Positions 1 through 6,253 of a DNA stretch of 10,915 bases are shown here, in pieces. Origin of the DNA: JAZDCJ01 sp036311985 (GTDB lineage: Bacteria > Actinomycetota > Actinomycetes > Actinomycetales > Micrococcaceae); the NCBI RefSeq assembly GCF_036311985.1, contig NZ_JAZDCJ010000086.1; one strand, 5' to 3'. The position numbers and the translations under genes were made by a program. The notes beneath the pieces were generated by a model that was not told the DNA's origin, did no database searches, and worked only from the letters and a program-made list of their open reading frames with translations. Numbering within the stretch: the stretch's first letter is position 1; each line of letters opens with the position of its first letter.

Positions 1-195
1 CTCGGTCATTTCCTCATCGAGCGCGGTCTCGATCACGGTCTTGGTCAGCTGCTTGAGCAGACCGTCCGGCCCGGTCAGGGACAGGCCCTGTTCCTTCGCC
101 ATTCTGACCAGCTCGCGCGCAGCGTCGCCCTCGGATACTTCTGTCTTCTTTTCAGCGGTTTTCGTACTCGGCACAGCCTCAAGTGTTGCGGCCAT
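1..195 (-). CDS. IS256-family (mutator-type) transposase, N-terminal 65 residues, partial
   Basis: The visible piece is the N-terminus of a mutator-type transposase, the DDE enzyme that moves IS256 elements. After a low-complexity lead of about 30 residues it reads LVRMAKEQGLSLTGPDGLLK and then QLTKTVIETALDEEMTE. This is the strongly conserved opening of actinobacterial IS256 transposases, where the next residues are normally a HLGY-type motif. The ATG at 195-193 is chosen because GGAGGAG lies about 7 bases upstream. The frame is open to the left edge, so the DDE catalytic residues are not visible and I cannot say whether the enzyme is intact. It reads away from the truncated hydratase at 266-584. 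Confidence 0.85.
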   Translation of the reverse strand, partial: MAATLEAVPSTKTAEKKTEVSEGDAARELVRMAKEQGLSLTGPDGLLKQLTKTVIETALDEEMTE

Positions 196-265
196 ATCGG
201 GCTCCTCCCCGCCAGGCTTACCGCCCGGCGTGTCGAGCCGGATACACCGTTATTTCCACAGTCCC
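1..265 (-). mobile_element. IS256-family insertion sequence, 5' end only (continues off the left edge)
   Basis: This is the transposase-start end of an IS256 (mutator-type) element. Read on the minus strand it seems to begin near 265 with GGGACTGTGGAAATAACGGT, which I take as the terminal inverted repeat, followed by about 45 bases of leader, a GGAGG ribosome site and the transposase start at 195. The boundary is inferred from where hydratase coding sequence resumes at about 266-270. The other end and the 8-9 base target duplication expected for the family are outside the window. Confidence 0.75.
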
Positions 266-584
266 ACACTACGATCTCCGGGCTGCCCAGACCTCACGGT
301 TTGGCGAGATTATTGTCCAAGGTGGTGTAACTAGTGCCATCCTGAACGCCGTCGTGGCTGAGGAGCTGCCGGGACCCGGATCCGTCTTCCTGAGCGTGAA
401 CTGGAACTTCATGGCTCCTGTTCGTCCTGGTGACGTTATTACCGGGCACGTCGAGGTAACTGAAGTACGTGCAGACAAGCCTGTTACGACGTTACGTACG
501 TGGGTGGTTCGTGATGACGGAACAGTTGTTCTCGAGGGCACAGCTACTTGTTACACAATGGAGCTTGGCGGACCGCCGGACTAG
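266..584 (+). pseudogene. MaoC-family (R)-hydratase/dehydratase remnant, 5' end removed by the IS256 element
   Basis: About 105 residues of a hot-dog-fold MaoC-like protein remain, a family that hydrates enoyl-CoA or related thioesters. The remnant opens with HYDLRAAQ and SRFGEIIVQGG, then LPGPGSVFL, VRPGDVITGHVEVTEV and a C-terminal strand with VVRDDGTVVLEGTATCY; these are the central and C-terminal family motifs. In intact members the hydratase motif contains D-x-N-P-x-H; here only the H (in HYD) survives and the Asp/Asn side is lost. The upstream frame stays open into the IS end, so an ORF can be drawn from position 183, but those first 28 or so residues are IS sequence. It converges on the lumazine synthase homologue and is probably unrelated to the sugar genes. 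A very small stand-alone thioesterase-like protein is possible but unlikely. Confidence 0.75.
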
Positions 585-657
585 GGCTTTTTGTTCTTGA
601 AGGCCCCGGAAAGACACATGTGCAGGTATCACCACGTTCTGTGGGTCTGTGTGTCCT

Positions 658-1146
658 TTAGGCCTCCTGGAGGGACGCCAAGGTTGTAAGAGTTGAGGTG
701 AGAGCGTCGGCCAGTTCCTTCCCCTTGGCTACAAAATGCCGGGAAAACTGGTTGCGATGTTCTTCATGCTCGTGGAAATGGTGAGGAGTTAGGACTCCGG
801 AGAAAACTGGTACGTCAGTTTCCAATTGCACTCTCATAAGGGCGTCCACGACGCTTTGTGCGACAAATTCGTGGCGATAAATGCCCCCGTCAACCACGAG
901 GGCAGAGGTGGCGATTCCGTCGTAATGACCGGATACTGCGAGGCGTCGGACGAGTAGCGGGATTTCGAAGGCGCCAGGCACTTGGTGGACATCCACGTTG
1001 GTAATGCCGGATTCTTTCAACCGTGCCTGAAAGCTTTCCACGGCACGATCAACGATGTCTGCATGCCATTGGGCGCTTACAACCGCTACGCGGACGGAGG
1101 ACATAGCCTTAGGAGACAAGTGAAATGCCTTTCTTTTGGAGCTCAC
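658..1146 (-). CDS. ribH: Type II lumazine synthase homologue (6,7-dimethyl-8-ribityllumazine synthase, RibH2-like)
   Basis: Lumazine synthase condenses 5-amino-6-ribitylamino-uracil with 3,4-dihydroxy-2-butanone 4-phosphate in the penultimate step of riboflavin synthesis. The protein matches the Brucella RibH2 type closely: SAQWHADIVDRA near the N-terminus, VPGAFEIPLL (substrate-binding loop), VVDGGIYRHEFVA, VQLETDVPVFSGVLTPHHFH, then EHRNQFSRHF. The HEF and TPHHFH segments hold the conserved histidines of the active site. The longest frame starts with GTG at 1146 (162 residues). An internal ATG at 1104 gives about 148 residues and starts just before the conserved SSVRVAVVSAQ strand; neither start has a convincing ribosome site, so the start is undecided. 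It follows dhaK on the same strand after a 190-base gap with a strong hairpin. No other riboflavin gene is in view and no FMN riboswitch is recognisable upstream, so a sugar-linked role is possible. Confidence 0.85.
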   Translation of the reverse strand: MSSKRKAFHLSPKAMSSVRVAVVSAQWHADIVDRAVESFQARLKESGITNVDVHQVPGAFEIPLLVRRLAVSGHYDGIATSALVVDGGIYRHEFVAQSVVDALMRVQLETDVPVFSGVLTPHHFHEHEEHRNQFSRHFVAKGKELADALTSTLTTLASLQEA

Positions 1147-1239
1147 CGGAATGCTTGCTGCTTCCGCCCGGTGGTCTCGCCTCGGAGCTGGTTATTCGTC
1201 AGGGGAACGGCGGCTTGTAGAACTTCAACTAGGGAGTCC

Positions 1240-1273
1240 GAACTGGCCGCCAGGAGTCCCTGCCGGCCAGTTC
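1240..1273 (-). terminator. Strong hairpin between dhaK and ribH (terminator or processing structure)
   Basis: A 10-bp perfect stem, GAACTGGCCG paired with CGGCCAGTTC, is followed inward by one C/C mismatch and a second 4-bp stem (CAGG/CCTG) closing a 4-base loop. It lies 62 bases after the dhaK stop codon on the transcribed strand. There is no run of T after it, so it is not a classic rho-independent terminator; it could end or attenuate transcription between dhaK and ribH or protect the dhaK 3' end. Confidence 0.5.
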
Positions 1274-1335
1274 AGAGTACTGCCATGACGCTGGTGGTGA
1301 TGTAACTCTTCGGAATATCGGAGGGTGCCGATTGG

Positions 1336-2331
1336 TCAGAAGATGCGGGCAGCGATCTCAGCCGGGGCTGCCAGCAGTTCCTTGATCTCGTCGTCGAGCT
1401 TCACGAGAGTCAGGGACATTCCAATCATGTCCAGCGCGGTGCAGTATTCGCCTACATAGCTCCGGCTTACCGTGATGCCTTTTTCGGCAAGACGCGTGTG
1501 TGCGCTGCCGTTCAGAATGTAGAGCTCGCTGATGGGCGTGCCGCCCAGTCCGTTGACCATGAGGGCCACTTCGTCACCGTCTGCGAATGGCAGGTCGGGG
1601 ACAATTGCGTTGAGCAGCTCGTCCACAATCTCGTCGGCCGTGGCGATTTTGACGCGGCGGCGGCCTGGCTCGCCATGGATTCCAACGCCGATTTCCATTT
1701 CGTCGTCGGCCATCTCGAACAGCGGGGCACCCTTCGCGGGAGGCGTGCACGCGCTCAGTGCAACGCCCATCGTACGGGTTGCGGCGTTCACCTTCTCGCC
1801 GATACGTACGACCTCGTCCAGGTCGGCGCCGGCTTCGGCGGCAGCCCCGACTGCTTTCATGACGAAGAAGTTGCCGGCCACTCCTCGGCGACCAATGGTG
1901 TAAAGCGAGTCTTCGACCGCGACGTCGTCGTTGATAAAGAGGGTGCGCACATTGATGCCCTCAGCCGCGGCGAATTCGGCGGCCATCTCGAAGGCCATCT
2001 TGTCTCCGGTGTAGTTGTTCACCAGGAGGAGCACGCCTTTGTCGCTGGCGAGGCGGCGGGTGGCCTCTACGACGTAATCCGCTGGCGGCGCAGCGAAGAT
2101 ATCGCCGGGGCAGGCGCCGTCGAGCATGCCCTTGCCGACCGCCATGACGTGCGCCGGTTCATGTCCCGAGCCGGATCCCTGAATGATAGAGACTTTGTCC
2201 TGCCGTGGAGCGTCGGAGCGCATGATGAGGTTGTACTCCGGGACGTACGTCAAGGTCTCCGGGTTGGCCAGAGCGATGCCCTTGAGCATCTCGGGGACGA
2301 ACGCTTTGGGGTCGTTAATGAACTTTTTCAT
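1336..2331 (-). CDS. dhaK: DhaK-type ketose kinase, substrate-binding subunit (dihydroxyacetone/tetrulose kinase)
   Basis: DhaK binds a short ketose covalently through a histidine and, with DhaL, phosphorylates it. This protein of 331 residues has all the catalytic marks, at almost the E. coli numbering: QGSGSGHEPAH with His57 (E. coli His56), NNYTGDKM with Asp109, and GVGIHGEPG with His218, the residue that forms the hemiaminal with the substrate. The ATG at 2331 is preferred because AGAGAAAG lies at a normal distance, MKKFINDPKAFV is the family's usual start, and residue numbers then match E. coli. A GTG at 2382 overlapping the dhaL stop would add 17 untypical residues. The gene is last in aldolase-phosphatase-dhaL-dhaK. 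No DhaM (PTS donor) is present, so ATP is the likely donor (inference). Relatives act on dihydroxyacetone or on D/L-erythrulose; the sequence alone does not decide, though the neighbours favour a C4 sugar. Confidence 0.9.
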   Translation of the reverse strand: MKKFINDPKAFVPEMLKGIALANPETLTYVPEYNLIMRSDAPRQDKVSIIQGSGSGHEPAHVMAVGKGMLDGACPGDIFAAPPADYVVEATRRLASDKGVLLLVNNYTGDKMAFEMAAEFAAAEGINVRTLFINDDVAVEDSLYTIGRRGVAGNFFVMKAVGAAAEAGADLDEVVRIGEKVNAATRTMGVALSACTPPAKGAPLFEMADDEMEIGVGIHGEPGRRRVKIATADEIVDELLNAIVPDLPFADGDEVALMVNGLGGTPISELYILNGSAHTRLAEKGITVSRSYVGEYCTALDMIGMSLTLVKLDDEIKELLAAPAEIAARIF

Positions 2332-2378
2332 TGCCGTCTTTCTCTGAATCGTTGTCGTTGATCCTGCGCTTGAATTCG

Positions 2379-3026
2379 TCACCGGGTACCCGCAATCCGC
2401 TCAGCCAGTACCGCCATTGCGATCGCTCCGGGGTCAGGTGAGCCGACGCTGCGCTCACCCGTGTAGGACGCGCGGCCGCGGCGGGCTGTCAGCGTGCTCG
2501 TGCGCTCAGCAGCATCACGGGCGACGACTGCAGCACTCTTGGCGATGGCTTTGGGGTCAGATCCTGCCCTGACTCCGGCCTCGATAGCATCAGTGAGGGG
2601 TACGAGCGCGTCAAGCAGGGTCTTGTCTCCCAGGCTGGCGCCGCCGCGGGCCATGATGCCCTCGGTCGCGGCCCGGAGCATGGCAACGACGTCGGCACCT
2701 TCGAGCTGCTGCTTGCCGCGGGCGACGGAGGACGCGCGAAGGAATGCGGTTCCCCAAATCGGGCCTGAGCTTCCTCCGATCCTGCTGCTCATCGTTAGGG
2801 CCACGCCGCCCAGGAAAGAGCCGAGGTCGGATCGGTCGTAGCCCTCCCAGGATTCGAGCACGATCTCGAAGCCGCGGGCAAGGGAATAGCCGAAGTCGCC
2901 GTCGCCGGCGACCGCGTCGAGATCGCAGAAGTACGTCTCGTTTTCAACACAGGTCTGCGCGATCGTCTTCACGACGTCTTCGAGACGAATTGTGCCTTCT
3001 GTAACGGAGGCGGTGTCGTTTTGCAT
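2379..3026 (-). CDS. dhaL: DhaL-type kinase subunit, nucleotide-binding (first copy)
   Basis: DhaL carries the ADP/ATP and Mg ions and passes phosphate to the ketose held by DhaK. The 215-residue product is full length. It shows DLDAVAGDGDFGYSLARGF, with Asp37, Asp42 and Asp44 matching the E. coli metal ligands Asp30, Asp35 and Asp37; SSRIGGSSGPIWGTAFLRA (phosphate-binding loop); GDKTLLDALVP; and RRGRASYTGERSVG with SPDPGA near the C-terminus. The residue after the third Asp is Phe where E. coli DhaL has His. The ATG at 3026 is chosen because AAGGAG sits 7 bases upstream; a start at 3074 would overlap the phosphatase gene. It begins 19 bases after the phosphatase stop and ends 47 bases before dhaK, so it belongs to the same transcript. 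A second, clearly paralogous copy lies at 9008-9637. Confidence 0.92.
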   Translation of the reverse strand: MQNDTASVTEGTIRLEDVVKTIAQTCVENETYFCDLDAVAGDGDFGYSLARGFEIVLESWEGYDRSDLGSFLGGVALTMSSRIGGSSGPIWGTAFLRASSVARGKQQLEGADVVAMLRAATEGIMARGGASLGDKTLLDALVPLTDAIEAGVRAGSDPKAIAKSAAVVARDAAERTSTLTARRGRASYTGERSVGSPDPGAIAMAVLAERIAGTR

Positions 3027-3045
3027 TTCAAGGCTCCTTAGGAAA

Positions 3046-3840
3046 TCAAGAGAAGGTTGGGATGGACGTTGCATTTAGGAGGTCAAGAAGATTCTTCAAC
3101 GACACTTCGCCGTCGACGCCGACGGCGTGCGGGTCGGAGACCACGGCCACGGGATGGTCCGGCAGCTGGCCGAGCGAGTCGACAACCAGCGCCGCCCCCG
3201 TGAAATCTTCATTGATGGTGTAGCTGCTGCGGGTGACAACGGTGGTCAGGCCGGCAGCGAGGGCGGCCCTAAGGCCGTTAGCGCTGTCCTCGACCACTAC
3301 TGCCTGAGTGGGCTGGATGCCGAGTTCCCTAATGGCAAGGTGATAGATGTCGGGCGCGGGCTTTTTGTGTTCGACCATGTCGCCTGCAAAGACTGAGAAC
3401 TGCCTGGCCAGATCGGTTCCAACGACATGTTCGAGGACTGCCCGGACCGATTCCTCGGCTGAGGTTGATGCCACTGCGAGTTGCCAGCCCGCGTCAGCGG
3501 CCTCGGCCGAGATCCGGGCGATTCCAGGGCGTGGGGGCAGCTCTCCGGCGCGTACCATCGCCGTGTAGCGGGCAGTCTTTTCGCGGTGCCACTGTGCGAT
3601 CAGGTCGTGCTGGGCCTCCCGGTCCTCGGGAAGGCCTGCCTTCGCGATGAATTCGGGTGTGAGCAGTTTGCCGAGCCGCTCCTTGCCGCCGCCGATGGCC
3701 AGCATTTGGGCGTAGTCTTCCTGAGACCAGTGCACCGGCAGTCCGAAGTGCTCGAAAGTCGCGTTGAATGCCGGCAAGTGGCCATCACGCTCGGTGTCGG
3801 AGAGGACGCCGTCGCAGTCGAAAATCAGGGCATCGCTCAT
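3046..3840 (-). CDS. HAD-superfamily sugar-phosphate phosphatase, CbbY-like
   Basis: This 264-residue protein belongs to HAD subfamily I (CbbY/beta-phosphoglucomutase-like). Motif I is FDCDGVLSD (nucleophile Asp8, acid/base Asp10). A helical cap follows with DTERDGHLPAFNATF, HWSQEDYAQML and IGGGKERL, a pattern seen in CbbY proteins of Calvin-cycle operons, which dephosphorylate xylulose 1,5-bisphosphate. Motif II is VASTSAEESV, motif III HKKPAPDIY, and motif IV VVVEDSANGL. It starts at the ATG at 3840, whose first bases overlap the aldolase TGA (ATGA), so translation is coupled. A longer frame back to 3963 is only aldolase sequence read out of frame. Likely jobs (inference): a sedoheptulose or fructose 1,7/1,6-type bisphosphatase working after the aldolase, or removal of a dead-end sugar bisphosphate. 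The substrate cannot be read from the sequence. Confidence 0.85.
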   Translation of the reverse strand: MSDALIFDCDGVLSDTERDGHLPAFNATFEHFGLPVHWSQEDYAQMLAIGGGKERLGKLLTPEFIAKAGLPEDREAQHDLIAQWHREKTARYTAMVRAGELPPRPGIARISAEAADAGWQLAVASTSAEESVRAVLEHVVGTDLARQFSVFAGDMVEHKKPAPDIYHLAIRELGIQPTQAVVVEDSANGLRAALAAGLTTVVTRSSYTINEDFTGAALVVDSLGQLPDHPVAVVSDPHAVGVDGEVSLKNLLDLLNATSIPTFS

Positions 3841-4721
3841 CGGGAACCTACTGCCTCGTTGGCGTGCTGTGCGCGGCCAGCCGCACCGAACTGCTCGATG
3901 TGTTCCACAATTTCGTTCCGGACGGCCGCCGAGACATCCCGGAACAGGCTCGGTGGATCCCACCGGTCGTTGAGACGGGCGCCGTCAAGGTGCTTAGCGG
4001 CTGCCTGCATGTAGGAATGCTTGACGGCTGTGGAGATGTTGATCTTTGACACGCCCGCGTCGATGAACAGCTTGAAGTCTGCTGCGGAGAGGCCGGTGCC
4101 GCCGTGGAGGACGATCGGCCTGTCGACGAGGGCGGCGAGCTCGCGCACGCGACTTGGCAGAAGCTTCGGGGGGGTCTTAAACGCCCCGTGACTGGTGCCC
4201 ACCTGGGGTGCAAGCATGTCAGCGCCGGTACTCTTAGCGGCCGCCGCGAGTTGCTCGACGGTGTAAGAGTGCAGTGCGGTGTCGGAACCGACGCCGTCCT
4301 CAACGCCCAAGATGTTTTCAATCTCGGACTCCACGTCCACGCCGGCAGCGTGGGCCTGGGCGACAACCTCGGTAGTTTCCCTGACGGCGGACTCAAAGTC
4401 GCGGTCGGAAGCGTCGAAAAGAACCGAGGACCAGCCCGCGGCCACGACCTCGTCAATGACGGTCCGGTCCGGACAGTGGTCCAGATGCAGTGCCACGGGC
4501 ACGGTGACATCTTTCGTCACGGCTTCGAATGTCGCGCTGAGAAGCCGTGTGCCGGCGGTGCGCACCGTTTTGACCGACACCTGCACAATAAGCGGGGCAG
4601 AGCAGGCCTGGGCGGCCTCGACTACGGCCCGCATGCTGACTTCATCGAAGACGTTGACCGCCGGCACGGCGTATCCGTGATCGCGTGCGGTTCTGGTCAG
4701 TGTTGCTGTCGAAACGAGCAT
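3837..4721 (-). CDS. Class II (zinc) ketose-bisphosphate aldolase family protein
   Basis: Class II aldolases reversibly join dihydroxyacetone phosphate to an aldehyde. The 294-residue protein is the usual length of the fructose/tagatose-bisphosphate (GatY/KbaY/FbaA) group. LHLDHC carries the catalytic Asp81 and the zinc ligand His82. ESEIENILGVEDG supplies the conserved glutamates, APQVGTSHGAF the zinc ligand His178, IVLHGGTGLS the zinc ligand His206, and KINISTA the phosphate-binding loop. The ATG at 4721 has AAGGA about 5 bases upstream. It is the first gene of aldolase-phosphatase-dhaL-dhaK and is divergent from the GntR-type regulator, with a shared control region between them. Its stop overlaps the next start (ATGA). 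Substrate is open: fructose, tagatose or sedoheptulose bisphosphate, or a ketose 1-phosphate. The neighbours make erythrose 4-phosphate plus dihydroxyacetone phosphate attractive (inference). Confidence 0.88.
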   Translation of the reverse strand: MLVSTATLTRTARDHGYAVPAVNVFDEVSMRAVVEAAQACSAPLIVQVSVKTVRTAGTRLLSATFEAVTKDVTVPVALHLDHCPDRTVIDEVVAAGWSSVLFDASDRDFESAVRETTEVVAQAHAAGVDVESEIENILGVEDGVGSDTALHSYTVEQLAAAAKSTGADMLAPQVGTSHGAFKTPPKLLPSRVRELAALVDRPIVLHGGTGLSAADFKLFIDAGVSKINISTAVKHSYMQAAAKHLDGARLNDRWDPPSLFRDVSAAVRNEIVEHIEQFGAAGRAQHANEAVGSR

Positions 4722-4807
4722 CCTCGTCCTTACCTTTCAGTGGTTCCTTCCAAGTTGCCCGCGTCGGATTACTGTGACGCGCACCATAAAACCTGAAACT
4801 AACGTAG

Positions 4808-4836
4808 ACTATACAAGTATGTACCGCGCTATACAA
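4808..4836 (-). promoter_or_regulatory. Candidate promoter of the aldolase operon
   Basis: On the minus strand TTGTAT (4836-4831) and TATAGT (4813-4808) are separated by exactly 17 bases. TATAGT differs from the -10 consensus at one base; TTGTAT keeps only the TTG of the -35 consensus. Transcription would start near 4801 and give an 80-base leader before the ATG at 4721. Both hexamers fall inside the two CTATACAA repeats, so a protein bound to the repeats would block the polymerase. Confidence 0.5.
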
Positions 4837-4837
4837 C
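4809..4837. promoter_or_regulatory. Tandem operator candidate, CTATACAAG ... CTATACAAC, 20 bp period
   Basis: CTATACAAG at 4809-4817 and CTATACAAC at 4829-4837 are direct repeats with a 20-base period, about two helical turns, in the gap between the divergent regulator and aldolase genes. The first also sits in a small inverted repeat, ATAC-AA-GTAT. The same two words recur before the rpiB-like gene at 8500-8518. GntR-family regulators usually act on operators close to their own gene, so these are the likely binding sites (inference). Confidence 0.65.
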
Positions 4838-4860
4838 ACCGCGGCGGGCTATAATCGGCT

Positions 4861-4866
4861 AGGAGG
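4861..4866 (+). promoter_or_regulatory. Ribosome binding site AGGAGG of the GntR-type regulator gene
   Basis: AGGAGG lies 7 bases before the ATG at 4874 and fixes that start. A TATAAT at 4850-4855 looks like a perfect -10 but would place the RNA start inside the ribosome site, and no -35 is recognisable, so the regulator's own promoter is uncertain. Confidence 0.7.
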
Positions 4867-4873
4867 TGCCAAT

Positions 4874-5611
4874 ATGACTGATGTGCTTGAGCGTGACTCT
4901 TCTGTCCCGCTGTACCTGCAACTTGAAGAGATCCTGCTGGCCAAGATCACGAGTGGCGAGTGGGCGCCCGACCAGCGGATCCCCTCCGAGAACGAGTTGA
5001 ACAGGATTTACGGACTGAGCAGGATGACGGTCCGGGGCGTGCTCAACAAGCTCACTGCCGATGGGCTGCTGATCCGTGTCGCGGGCAAAGGCACGTACGT
5101 AGCCCCGCGGAAGATCAGCGCAGTGTCGCCGGCCTATAAGGGCATCCGGGAGCAACTCGAGGCCCTCGGCTACCACACCTCGACACAGCTTGTCTCGCTT
5201 GACCTGGCTGCTCCGCCCGCCAGAGTGCGGGAAAGGCTGGGGCTCGGTCCAGAGGACCAGGTTTTCGCGATCGTTCGCTTGCGCACCGTTGACGGCAAAC
5301 CCTTGAGCTTGCACCGCTCGTTCATTCCGGCCCGTTTGGCGCCCGGGTTGGACACGCACGACGTCGTCAACGAGCAGCTCTGCGTGGTCCTCGAGGAGAA
5401 CTACAGCCTCCCGATGAAAAGTGTCAGGGAAAACCTCGAGGCCGTGGCTGTGGATGGCAATGAAGCCCGGCAACTTGGCTTGCGCCGGGGAGACCCGGCG
5501 CTGCTGCTCACTGACGTCATTTCGGACCCGGCGGGCACGGCCTTTGAGTACTCTTCGATCGTCTTCCGTGGTGACACCATGCAGCTGAAGTTCGACTACC
5601 AGCTCGATTGA
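4874..5611 (+). CDS. GntR-family regulator, HutC subfamily (wHTH plus UTRA ligand domain)
   Basis: This 245-residue protein is a one-component sugar-responsive repressor. Residues about 10-75 form the winged helix: PLYLQLEEILLAKITSGEW, then RIPSENELNRIYGLSRMTVR (recognition helix) and LNKLTADGLL with the wing RVAGKGTYV. Residues about 95-240 form a UTRA domain, with FAIVRLRTVDGKPLSLHRSF, LEENYSLPMKSVRENLEAV and the closing FEYSSIVFRGDTMQLKFDYQ, as in HutC, NagR and DasR-type proteins that bind small sugar phosphates or related effectors. It is the only plus-strand gene among the carbohydrate genes and is divergent from the aldolase operon. The repeated CTATACAAG/C words beside it and again before the rpiB-like gene make it the likely shared repressor of both operons (inference). 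The effector is unknown; a pathway intermediate such as a tetrulose phosphate is plausible. Confidence 0.92.
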   Translation: MTDVLERDSSVPLYLQLEEILLAKITSGEWAPDQRIPSENELNRIYGLSRMTVRGVLNKLTADGLLIRVAGKGTYVAPRKISAVSPAYKGIREQLEALGYHTSTQLVSLDLAAPPARVRERLGLGPEDQVFAIVRLRTVDGKPLSLHRSFIPARLAPGLDTHDVVNEQLCVVLEENYSLPMKSVRENLEAVAVDGNEARQLGLRRGDPALLLTDVISDPAGTAFEYSSIVFRGDTMQLKFDYQLD

Positions 5612-5707
5612 ACCAGGCTCCTGCTCCTGCTGAGTGGTAATCATCTGCACAACGCACCATGAAAGATCCGCCAGATGAAGGCCGGACCTCCCATGATCAC
5701 AGCGGGG

Positions 5708-6007
5708 TCAGAAGCCAAGGTAGGCCTGCTGGGTGTGTTTGACCTGGGGTGGCTGCGCGAAGTGAGGTCCTGCGAGTTCCCGCCACCTGGTGAATGCTGT
5801 AGAGCTGCGAAACCGTTCCGTATGATCTTCCAGGGTTGCCCAGCCAACGATCAGGGTGTATTCGGACATGTTCTCCACGGTCCGGTCCACGCGGAGGCTG
5901 AGTGCGCCCGGGGCTTGCTGAAAAAGCGGGACGGCCTGCGAGAGGACGTCTTCGAAAGCGGCTTCGGAGCCGGGCTTGATGGTCAGTGTTGCGACTTCGT
6001 AGATCAT
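5708..6007 (-). CDS. Small ABM-fold (antibiotic biosynthesis monooxygenase-like) protein
   Basis: This 99-residue protein has the dimeric alpha+beta-barrel ABM pattern: an N-terminal strand YEVATLTIKPGSEAAFEDVL, a middle YTLIVGWATLEDHTERFRSS, a helix FTRWRELAGPHF and a last strand with PPQVKHTQQA. ABM proteins include quinol monooxygenases, heme-degrading enzymes and LsrG, which isomerises a C5 dicarbonyl sugar phosphate in autoinducer-2 breakdown. The ATG at 6007 is preferred over the GTG at 6013 because AAGGAG lies exactly 7 bases before it. It follows the transketolase C-half on the same strand after 246 bases, and converges with the GntR-type regulator gene. Membership in the transketolase operon is possible but not shown. 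Its role is unknown; handling a reactive carbonyl by-product is only a guess from context. Confidence 0.75.
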   Translation of the reverse strand: MIYEVATLTIKPGSEAAFEDVLSQAVPLFQQAPGALSLRVDRTVENMSEYTLIVGWATLEDHTERFRSSTAFTRWRELAGPHFAQPPQVKHTQQAYLGF

Positions 6008-6253
6008 GCGCACACTCCTTTTGAGATTGCGGACTGGCTGGGACAGGTGCTGGATTGTTCGATCTTCGTAATGCTTGTGCCCGTCGGCGACATGAGTGAT
6101 GCGGCGGCTGCATCCGATTCCGGGGGGGCATGCTCGCTAGTCAGAGGGCAGGTCCATCCGCGCGATCCTGTCGTCCCGGCTGCCGTATCCGAAGTGGCGG
6201 ACAGAGGCGGTAATTCGCTATGACGACCCGGTACGCGTCTGGCCGTGCTGAGC

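Noticed and set aside
585..657. Bidirectional terminator between the hydratase remnant and ribH
   Set aside because: Only a weak GACACA/TGTGTC pairing with a long loop; too poor to call.
1147..1335. FMN riboswitch before ribH
   Set aside because: None of the conserved FMN-riboswitch sequence blocks is visible; only a simple hairpin is present.
1498..2361. Long plus-strand ORF (287 codons) opposite dhaK
   Set aside because: It is the antisense shadow of dhaK; composition is odd and no family is recognisable, while the minus strand has every DhaK catalytic motif.
3840..3963. N-terminal extension of the HAD phosphatase
   Set aside because: The extra 41 residues lie wholly in the aldolase gene and are Arg/Gly-rich; the conserved HAD motif begins right after the ATG at 3840.
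4850..4855. TATAAT as the -10 box of the regulator gene
   Set aside because: Perfect hexamer, but no -35 at 16-18 bases and the RNA start would fall inside the AGGAGG ribosome site; left as uncertain and not listed as a promoter.
5675..6223. Plus-strand ORF of 182 codons over the ABM gene
   Set aside because: Antisense shadow; the minus strand has an ABM pattern with a well-placed AAGGAG.
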